Shown: in pieces, positions 57,519 to 64,000 of the stretch | How the letters are laid out: every line of letters starts with the position of its first letter | Numbering within the stretch: the stretch's first letter is position 1 | Assembly: GCA_958296445.1 (NCBI GenBank) | Contig: OY282565.1 | Location: 3,769,570 to 3,833,569 of the forward strand | Direction of reading: 5' to 3' | Length of the DNA: 64,000 nucleotides | Source of the DNA: an uncultured Dehalococcoidia bacterium | GTDB lineage: Bacteria; Chloroflexota; Dehalococcoidia; Lucifugimonadales; UBA3495 | Notes under the pieces: model-generated | Seen by the model: only the letters and a program-made list of their open reading frames with translations | Databases searched by the model: none | Told to the model about the DNA's origin: nothing | Program-made: the position numbers and the translations under genes

Positions 57519-59561
57519 ATGAAATACGACGATAAACGGGCCCTCGAACTACTCCGCATCGGTTCTGGCGTTCCCGATGCGGAATTCCGCGAAGATCAGG
57601 AAGAGGCCATCCGCCACGTCGTGGAAGGACGCGGCAAGCTCCTGGTCGTCCAGAAGACCGGGTGGGGCAAGAGCTTCGTTTATTTCATCGCCACCAAGCT
57701 ACTGCGAGAAGCCGGGGCAGGCCCATCGTTGCTGATTTCCCCGTTGCTGTCGCTGATGCGCAACCAGATTGCGGCGGCAGAACGCATGGGGGTCAAGGCA
57801 GCTACCATCAATTCCAATAACACCAGAGATTGGGACACGGTGATTGCGCAAGCCCGCAACGACGAAATAGATATACTGCTCATCTCTCCAGAACGTCTGG
57901 CAAACGACGACTTTCGTGAGAATTTCCTTCCTGTGATGGCTCGGCGAGTTGCAATGCTGGTAATCGATGAAGCGCATTGCATTTCCGATTGGGGGCATGA
58001 CTTTCGCCCCGACTACCGACGAATTGAAAGAATTGTCCAGACCCTGCCACCAAATGTCCAGGTGATTGGAACTACCGCCACCGCCAATAACCGAGTGATG
58101 GAAGACCTAATCGAAGTGCTAGGCCCTAATATCCAAGTAAAGCGCGGCGACCTAGACCGGCCATCCCTTCTGTTACAAACTATCCAGACGCCACGTAAGA
58201 CCGATCGTTTGGCTTGGCTGGCTGAGCGGTTGCCCGAGATTCCAGGTTCCGGGATAATCTACACCCTGACCAAACGCGACGCCAACCAGGTAGCGCGCTG
58301 GCTTCAGTCGCAAGGGCTGGATGTAGAAGCGTATACCAGCGATTCGAAAAATAGGGAGGAACTGGAACAAGCATTACTCGAGAACCGCGTCAAGGCTCTG
58401 GTGGCTACGGTGACCCTAGGCATGGGTTACGACAAACCCGATTTATCATTTGTCATTCATTATCAGATGCCAGGTTCAGTAGTATTCTATTATCAGCAAG
58501 TCGGACGCGCTGGGCGAGGCGTGGACGTTGCTTATGGCGTACTGTTGAGCGGTGCCGAAGATACAGACATTAACAATTTTTTCATCAACTCAGCTTTCCC
58601 AACTCGATCTGAAGTTGAACAGGTACTCGCTGCTCTAAGAGCTGCGCCAAAGGGCCTGTCCGAAGCAGAAATCTTGGCCCGGACAAATATCAAGAACGGA
58701 CGGCTTGATAGAGTGACCAAACTCTTATCCTTGGAATCCCCTGCTCCAATAGTTAACATGAGTAAAGGCAGGTATCCCTTGTGGCAACTCGTGCCTGTTA
58801 GATTAAGGAGTGCTTTCTGGGAACGGGCCGAGCGACTTACTACCCTTCGCTACAAAGAACAAACCCAAATGCAAGAGTATTTGACTCTGGAATCGGGACA
58901 CATGGAATTTCTTATACGGGCGTTGGATGGAAACACGGAAACAATCCAGCAACCGGATTTGCCCTCGCTGCCAATTACCGCCAGCCGGGAAATGACGCTG
59001 AAAGCCGACGAATTTCTGCGCTCCGGCGTAATTATCGATCCGCGCACATTCAAACGCCAAATCTTCTGTCAACGTGGCCGCGCACTCTGTCAATGGGGCG
59101 ATGACAACTTTAGTCAACGCATACAACTGGATAAGTATACTCACAACAATTTCTCAGATGAGCTGGTTGCAGCGTCGACACAACTGATACAAAAATGGAA
59201 CCCGCGCCCTGCTCCGGTTTGGGTAACTTGCATTCCTTCACGCAGACATCCTACCCTGGTCAAAAACTTTGCTGAGCGGCTTGCTGACCAATTAGGGCTA
59301 CCATTCAAGGAAGTTCTGCTAAGGACCGATAATCGCCCGGAGCAAAAGGGAATGGCCAATGGAATTCAGCAAATGCGAAATGTAGAAGGTTCTCTTGCCA
59401 TTATCCAATCGAACTTGATCCGTCGGCCAGTTTTGCTGGTGGACGATATGGTGGACTCCCGCTGGACTTTCACAATCGCCGCATCACTGTTACGAAATAA
59501 CGGCTGCCCCGCCGTGTTTCCCTTCGCCCTTGCTGACACTAGCTCAGGACAAAGTGAATGA
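57519..59561 (+). CDS. RecQ-like helicase with C-terminal phosphoribosyltransferase-like domain
   Basis: 680 residues. Helicase core: FREDQEEAIRHVV (motif 0), VVQKTGWGKSFVYF (Walker A), VIDEAHCISDWGHDFRPDY (DEAH and RecQ loop), GTTATANNRV (III), GIIYTLTKRDANQVA (IV), ATVTLGMGYDKPD (V) and QQVGRAGRG (VI). A linker (about 350-540) follows. Residues ~555-680 look like a ComF-type PRTase, with WVTCIPSRRHPTLVKNFAERL and RPVLLVDDMVDSRWTF, the PRPP loop. It ends overlapping the DprA-like gene by 4 bp. AT-richer than its neighbours, so probably acquired. Confidence 0.82.
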   Translation: MKYDDKRALELLRIGSGVPDAEFREDQEEAIRHVVEGRGKLLVVQKTGWGKSFVYFIATKLLREAGAGPSLLISPLLSLMRNQIAAAERMGVKAATINSNNTRDWDTVIAQARNDEIDILLISPERLANDDFRENFLPVMARRVAMLVIDEAHCISDWGHDFRPDYRRIERIVQTLPPNVQVIGTTATANNRVMEDLIEVLGPNIQVKRGDLDRPSLLLQTIQTPRKTDRLAWLAERLPEIPGSGIIYTLTKRDANQVARWLQSQGLDVEAYTSDSKNREELEQALLENRVKALVATVTLGMGYDKPDLSFVIHYQMPGSVVFYYQQVGRAGRGVDVAYGVLLSGAEDTDINNFFINSAFPTRSEVEQVLAALRAAPKGLSEAEILARTNIKNGRLDRVTKLLSLESPAPIVNMSKGRYPLWQLVPVRLRSAFWERAERLTTLRYKEQTQMQEYLTLESGHMEFLIRALDGNTETIQQPDLPSLPITASREMTLKADEFLRSGVIIDPRTFKRQIFCQRGRALCQWGDDNFSQRIQLDKYTHNNFSDELVAASTQLIQKWNPRPAPVWVTCIPSRRHPTLVKNFAERLADQLGLPFKEVLLRTDNRPEQKGMANGIQQMRNVEGSLAIIQSNLIRRPVLLVDDMVDSRWTFTIAASLLRNNGCPAVFPFALADTSSGQSE

Positions 59562-60829
59562 ATAACACGCTCTCCGACAACGCTAAAGCCATTCTGCTAC
59601 TGACGGCGCCGCTGATTGTAGGCAAAGTTGGTAGGCCGGAGCAATTTTTGTCTCTGACCGAATACAACAGCTTGGTACGCCGGATAAAAGACGCCGGGTG
59701 CGAACCGGCTGATTTACTAAAACCCGGCTGGGAAGATATACTGTCGGGCACGGACGTTGGCCGGATTAAACAGTTGTTGGAGCGAGGACTTCTGCTAAGT
59801 CAAGTCATAGAACGTTGGCAATCTATGGCTATTTGGGTAATCAGCAGGGCGGATGCCGAGTACCCACGGCGGCTCAAAGAGCGACTCCGTGAGAAAAGCC
59901 CTCCGGTATTATATGGTTGCGGAAACCGAGACATTCTGGAAAGTGGCGGTCTCGCTGTAGTCGGCTCGCGCAATGCCAGTGATGAATTAACAAAATACGC
60001 CGAATATGTTGGTGACCTAGCCGCCATTTCGGGTTGCACCATCATATCTGGCGCAGCAAGAGGCATAGACCAAGCCGCAATGCACGGGGCATTGAGAGAA
60101 TGGGGAACCGTGGCTGGCGTACTAAGCAGCGACTTGGAGAAAGAGGCAGTGAATCGCTCAAATCGCGAGATGTTGATGGAGGACCATCTAGTTCTTGTTT
60201 CTCCCTATGACCCTAAAGCGCGCTTTAACGTAGGAAACGCCATGCAACGTAACAAGCTAATTTATGCGTTAGCCGACGTCGGGTTTGTGATAGATTCCAG
60301 TAACAACAAGGGAGGTACGTGGAACGGCGCAGTCGAACAACTGGACAAGTTGCGCTTAGTGCCAGTGTATATCCGTTCTAAAGGTGCCTTTAGTGCCGGG
60401 TTGCAGGGCCTACAGCGAAAGGGTGCACTTCCTTGGCCTAACCCTCAAACACCCAACGAGCTCCGTGAAGTACTGGACGGCAAACAACTGCCGCCAAAAA
60501 CTGATTCACCTAAACAGGAAACCCTTTTGCCAAACGGCAATGCTGTTATTGAACCCGGACAACTCGACACAGCAACCCAAATCGGGCCATCACTCTCATT
60601 CGTAGAACCGGCTGGTACGACTGAAATGTCCGCCGCCGACGCTCTATTCGCAGCGTTTGAAAAACTAATAGAAGACGTCGGTTCTCAAGTCAGTGAATCA
60701 TATGTGGCAGACCATCTCAAGATAGAGAAAAAACAGGCAACGGCCTGGCTAAAACGGCTGGTTGATGAGGGGAAGTACACCAGACAGGGACGCCCTGCCA
60801 AGTACATTCGAAACAACCGGATTTTCTAA
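59558..60829 (+). CDS. DprA/Smf-like Rossmann-fold protein with C-terminal winged helix
   Basis: 423 residues. After an N-terminal helical part, GLAVVGSRNASDELTKYAEY and TIISGAARGIDQAAMHGAL are the DprA nucleotide-binding blocks; FNVGNAMQRNKLIYALADVGFVID matches the later RN-R-I segment, but the canonical Gly-Leu-Asp-x-x-Tyr-Pro loop is replaced by GVLSSDLEKEAVNRSN. The last ~70 residues (ESYVADHLKIEKKQATAWLKRL) are a winged helix. True DprA loads RecA in transformation; this divergent one coupled to a RecQ-PRTase is more likely part of a defence or conflict unit. ATG 59558 sits in the ATGA overlap. Confidence 0.8.
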   Translation: MNNTLSDNAKAILLLTAPLIVGKVGRPEQFLSLTEYNSLVRRIKDAGCEPADLLKPGWEDILSGTDVGRIKQLLERGLLLSQVIERWQSMAIWVISRADAEYPRRLKERLREKSPPVLYGCGNRDILESGGLAVVGSRNASDELTKYAEYVGDLAAISGCTIISGAARGIDQAAMHGALREWGTVAGVLSSDLEKEAVNRSNREMLMEDHLVLVSPYDPKARFNVGNAMQRNKLIYALADVGFVIDSSNNKGGTWNGAVEQLDKLRLVPVYIRSKGAFSAGLQGLQRKGALPWPNPQTPNELREVLDGKQLPPKTDSPKQETLLPNGNAVIEPGQLDTATQIGPSLSFVEPAGTTEMSAADALFAAFEKLIEDVGSQVSESYVADHLKIEKKQATAWLKRLVDEGKYTRQGRPAKYIRNNRIF

Positions 60830-61034
60830 GCCTGTTGTACCCTCAATCTGCCGCTTTAGCCCCCCCGGTTGACGCCCACCCCCTCCATCCCCTAAACTAA
60901 GACTGGCACACCCTAACCCCAACGGCAAGCCGCCCCCGGGCCCCGGCGCAAACCCGCCGATGCCCGGCCAAAAACGGGCGCACCCGTAGGCAGCGGCAAG
61001 CCGAAAGCATAAGGCTAATGGAAGTATCAGGCTA

Positions 61035-63104
61035 ATGGTTGAACCAACTTTTCGCGGCGGCGACGTCGCCCTATTCATCGACTGGGAAAACTTCAAAATC
61101 AGCCTCGCCGCCGGCAACCGCGCCCCCAATCTCTCCTCCCTCAAGGAAGAGATCGCCGAGCAGGGCCGGATGGTCGTGGCAAAAGCCTACGCCGACTGGG
61201 TCACCCGCGCCCCCGAACTGCGCGGCGCCAGCCAGTTCATCAACGACCCACCATCCCTCTACGCCGCCGGCATCGAACCCGTCTTCGTACCCTCCCGCGT
61301 ACCCTCCCCCAACGCATCCTCCGCCAACGGAATGCGCACCTACCGCGTCAAAAACAGCGTCGACGTCAAAATGACCGCCGACTGCATCGAGTGCGCCCAT
61401 TCCTACCCCAACATCGCCACCTTCGTCCTCGTCTCCGGCGACTCCGACTTCCTCCACGTCGTCAACGCCCTCCGCACAATGGGCAAGCGCGTCGTCATCA
61501 TCGGCGTCTCCTGGAGCACCTCCCGCCGCTTGGCCGACCAAGTGGACGCCCTCCTCCTCTACGACAAAGACATAGACCCGCCCCCCGCCCCGGCCCAGCC
61601 CCAGCCCGCCGTGCTACCCCAGCACGCCACCCGCCGCGGCCCCCAAGACGCCGCCGCACCCGACACCGCCCCCGAACTCGCCCAAATCGTCCGCGCCATC
61701 GAAGAAATCATCCGCGACGAGCGAGCCGCCGGCGGCAACCCCCTCCTAACCTCCATCAAACAGCGCCTAATGCGCCGCTACCCCGGCTTCGACGAAAAAA
61801 AGCTCGGCTTCTCCGGCTTCAAAAAACTAATGGCCCGCGCCGCCGAAGACGGCAACATCAAGCTAATCCACGCCGGCCTAGTTGATTGGGCCATAATGGC
61901 CGACGAAGAAACCCCGGAAAGCGCCACCGAAGAAACCCCCTCCGGCGTCGCCGCCAAACCCAGCCGCCGCCGCGGCGGCCGCCGACGCCACTCCCAGCAC
62001 GGCGCCGAAACCCCGGACGCCGACACCGACGACGCAGACGACGACGCGCCGGAATCACCCGACGGCCAACCCGCCCTGCCCTACGCCGAATCCCCCGAAG
62101 AAACCGCCGCCACCGATTTCGACGCCCCCGACCCCGAATCACCCTGGACAACCCTAACCCCCGCCCGCGCCAACACAACCCCCAACGCCGGCGCAACCAC
62201 CCCGACCGACGGCGTAGGGGCAACCCTTGTGGTTGCCCATCCCGCCGGGGCCCATCCCGCCGGGGCTGCCCAACCCCCCGCGGCCGCCCATCCCGCCGAA
62301 AACCAACCCCCGGAAGACCCATTCGGCAACGACCCCGACCTAGCCGACGCCCTGCGCGACGCCCTAGCCGCCACCCCCCTGCCCACCGAACCGGAAGACA
62401 ACCAAACCCCCGAGCGCGTTTCCGACCTAATCGTAATGGCCCACACCCTAGAACACCGCCAAGGCGTAAGCCACGTAGCCTTCAACTTCCTAGTCGCCGA
62501 AATCTGCACCGCCCTAGAACAGGGCCTAGCCGCCGGCAACGCCGAAATCGCCCAACGCTGGAGCAACCTAGCCTCCCGCGACTACCTAAGCAAAATGCTG
62601 CGCGGCCTGTCCGACGGCGACTTCTTCCGCCGCTCCACCCACTCCTGGCGCGACGAAGCCAGCGGCCGCCGCCGCCAGCGCCGCACCTTCAACCTAAACC
62701 GCGAAAACCAACTGGTAAGCCGGATGCTAACCGCCCGCCTAGGCCCCGCCGCCATAGGCCAACCCCCCAACGAACCCACCAGCGGCCTACCGGCCGACGA
62801 ACCCGACGACGTCCCGGCCACCGTCGCAGACGCCGCCGCCGCCATAGAGCCGCCCGCCAACTACCCAACAAACTACGCCCAACCGCAACCCCAGCCCGCC
62901 ACCGCAGGCCCGGACACCGTGCCGCAGCCCGGTGCAGAAACCCCGGACGCCGCGCCCACCGCGCCGCCCGAAGACTCCGGCGAACCCCAACCACTCCCGG
63001 ACGAACCCCAACCCCCCCTAGACGACCTGCCCGACGAGTTCGACGAACCCCAACCCCGAACCGTCCGCCGCCGCCCCTTCACCAGCCGCCTGCTACGCAG
63101 CTAA
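61035..63104 (+). CDS. NYN-domain putative RNase with OST-HTH/LOTUS domain
   Basis: 689 residues. The NYN (LabA-like, PIN-fold) domain, 1-~180, has acidic residues in LFIDWENFK, VDVKMTADCIE and VSGDSDFLHVV. Residues ~230-300 (LAQIVRAIEEIIRDERAAGG, LTSIKQRLMRRYPGFDEKKLGFSGFKKL) match the LOTUS fold, followed by ~170 disordered residues rich in P, A, E and D. A second helical region (about 475-570: SDLIVMAHTLEHRQGVSHVA, YLSKMLRGLSDGDFFRR) may be another winged helix, and an acidic Pro-rich tail ends it. A REP palindrome is inserted in frame at 62214-62238. Likely RNA processing. Confidence 0.83.
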   Translation: MVEPTFRGGDVALFIDWENFKISLAAGNRAPNLSSLKEEIAEQGRMVVAKAYADWVTRAPELRGASQFINDPPSLYAAGIEPVFVPSRVPSPNASSANGMRTYRVKNSVDVKMTADCIECAHSYPNIATFVLVSGDSDFLHVVNALRTMGKRVVIIGVSWSTSRRLADQVDALLLYDKDIDPPPAPAQPQPAVLPQHATRRGPQDAAAPDTAPELAQIVRAIEEIIRDERAAGGNPLLTSIKQRLMRRYPGFDEKKLGFSGFKKLMARAAEDGNIKLIHAGLVDWAIMADEETPESATEETPSGVAAKPSRRRGGRRRHSQHGAETPDADTDDADDDAPESPDGQPALPYAESPEETAATDFDAPDPESPWTTLTPARANTTPNAGATTPTDGVGATLVVAHPAGAHPAGAAQPPAAAHPAENQPPEDPFGNDPDLADALRDALAATPLPTEPEDNQTPERVSDLIVMAHTLEHRQGVSHVAFNFLVAEICTALEQGLAAGNAEIAQRWSNLASRDYLSKMLRGLSDGDFFRRSTHSWRDEASGRRRQRRTFNLNRENQLVSRMLTARLGPAAIGQPPNEPTSGLPADEPDDVPATVADAAAAIEPPANYPTNYAQPQPQPATAGPDTVPQPGAETPDAAPTAPPEDSGEPQPLPDEPQPPLDDLPDEFDEPQPRTVRRRPFTSRLLRS
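62214..62238. repeat. REP-like palindrome within the NYN coding sequence
   Basis: GTAGGGGCAACCCTTGTGGT and GCCC: stem GGGCAACC/GGTTGCCC, the same element as at 20286 and 20646. It is read in frame as VGATLVVAHP inside the disordered linker, followed by tandem AHPAG units, so the repeat has become coding. Confidence 0.7.
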
Positions 63105-63168
63105 CCGGCTCACGCCGGGACGGGTCGCACCCGCCCCGGCGTCCCCTGATCCCTTATAGTAGGCAATC

Positions 63169-63915
63169 ATGCGCAGAAAAAGATTCTTAATCGGGGCAGC
63201 ATTACTGCTGCTCCTCATCAGCGCCGCAACAATCTCCGGCCTATTATCCGCCCAAAACTCAAACTTCATTTCCAATTTCCGCGAACTAATCAAAGTCAAA
63301 TCGGGAGACGATACCGTTGTAGCGACGGTCAACGGGATTAAATTCACGAAACGGGAAGTAAGATTAGGGGCTGATATTATCACATCCGTTGATCCAACCA
63401 TCAGCCAAGACGACGCAGTAAGACAGTCCATCCTCCACAAAGTAGACCAGCACCTGACCCTATCCGAAGTTAAGCGGCGCGGCTTAATGCCAACCATAGC
63501 CGAAGCCAGAGAATTGATGCAAGCTCAAAAAGAACTCTGCATGGGGCCTCTAGGCGCAGAATGCAGAGAATTTATAAAAGAAATAGGTTTCAGCACCGAA
63601 GACATCTGGGAACAATCAATCCCAGGATACCAAGAAGACTTGGGAAGAATGCGCCTAATGGAAATACTGCATACCGAATGGCAAAAAAGGGTTGACCAAG
63701 GTCTGATTCCCGCCGAAGAAGATCACATCGTAACCCTCAAGATTCTCGGCAATCTACGAAACAACGCCCAAATCGTATGGAAAGATGACCGGCTGAAGAC
63801 CCTGTTTGAAGAAGCTCAGACCACCAGAACCAACGAGCTCTATCCAACGGCGGAGCCGGTGTCGCCAGGCACCCCCGACGACACCACCAACCCCGTTGGA
63901 AACGCCACCAAATAA
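63169..63915 (+). CDS. Membrane-anchored SurA-N-like protein without PPIase domain
   Basis: 248 residues. N-terminal anchor or signal FLIGAALLLLLISAATISGL with preceding RRKR, then VATVNGIKFTKREVRLGADI, SQDDAVRQSILHKVDQHLTLSEVKRRGL and EARELMQAQKE, the helical pattern of SurA/PrsA N-domains, which bind unfolded substrates. The parvulin domain usual in this family is absent; the end is a polar Thr/Pro tail. Start ATG 63169. A periplasmic or cell-surface chaperone-like role is possible. The final 85 bp of the window hold nothing recognised. Confidence 0.65.
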   Translation: MRRKRFLIGAALLLLLISAATISGLLSAQNSNFISNFRELIKVKSGDDTVVATVNGIKFTKREVRLGADIITSVDPTISQDDAVRQSILHKVDQHLTLSEVKRRGLMPTIAEARELMQAQKELCMGPLGAECREFIKEIGFSTEDIWEQSIPGYQEDLGRMRLMEILHTEWQKRVDQGLIPAEEDHIVTLKILGNLRNNAQIVWKDDRLKTLFEEAQTTRTNELYPTAEPVSPGTPDDTTNPVGNATK

Positions 63916-64000
63916 CCCGTGCGCCCCAACGCCCACACCACGCCGCCGCCTCATCCGCCGCGCAGAGACGTACAGGTATCAGCAATGGCTAATCACAACC

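Noticed and set aside
61886..63190. 434-codon open frame rich in Arg and Pro
   Set aside because: A +1 shadow of the NYN gene in GC-rich sequence.

Overview
The window is GC-rich bacterial chromosome, apparently a metagenome-derived member of the Chloroflexota, perhaps a SAR202/Dehalococcoidia-like lineage. The reasons are the mix of luciferase-like monooxygenase, TPP enzymes, many SDRs and enoyl-CoA hydratases, a GlcDEF-type oxidase, Pro/Thr-rich lipoprotein linkers, and the dense families of short interspersed repeats. This assignment is inference. No rRNA or tRNA was recognised.

Layout. 0-20 kb: a cut DUF1501 gene, an LLM flavin enzyme, radC, a TPP-dependent enzyme, a PPOX protein, a HEAT protein, nnrD/E, acpS, metF, an enoyl-CoA hydratase, DUF167, a phosphatase, a JAMM protease, a tandem array of HEPN genes, a CaCA exchanger and leuB. 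Between them lie decayed duplicates (cupin, radC, HEPN) and a family of two-TM/coiled-coil proteins whose 3' end has been tandemly copied. 20-31 kb: a highly structured, pseudoknotted RNA candidate, then glcD-(coiled-coil nuclease-like gene)-glcE-glcF, a Na/Pi cotransporter with a dead second copy, an aminotransferase and an SDR. 31-33 kb: a GT-C glycosyltransferase split by a 24-base G/C homopolymer, which looks phase variable.

33-46.4 kb: the tryptophan genes, all on the minus strand, in the order trpE-VOC-trpG-(TA2)-(trpG fragment)-(TA1)-trpD-(zinc ribbon, DUF4258/DUF2283)-trpC-trpF-(hydrolase, ClpN-like)-trpB. A sigma-70-like promoter and a clear tryptophan T-box riboswitch (specifier UGG, antiterminator motif, terminator) precede trpE. 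trpA is not in the window. The cluster has been opened up by toxin-antitoxin modules, duplications and MITE-like elements.

46-64 kb: a DUF1828/PIN pair, a cupin, an enoyl-CoA hydratase, an AT-richer two-gene unit with a TIR/nucleoside-deoxyribosyltransferase-like protein, a complete IS1-family insertion sequence with an 8-bp target duplication, a quinone oxidoreductase, two tandem NarK-like transporters, two SDRs, an AT-richer RecQ-phosphoribosyltransferase/DprA pair (candidate defence unit), an NYN-LOTUS protein and a membrane-anchored SurA-like protein.

Repeats dominate the intergenic space. Family A is MITE-like, with terminal inverted repeats around AGAAAATTGCGAAATT. Family B is an IS1-derived MITE (about 180-188 bp) with 8-bp target duplications. 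There are also REP-like palindromes (CCCGCGAAAGCGGG, GGGCGCAC..GTGCGCCC, GGGCAACC..GGTTGCCC) and CTCTGCG-type repeats. All were read by eye; no search was run.
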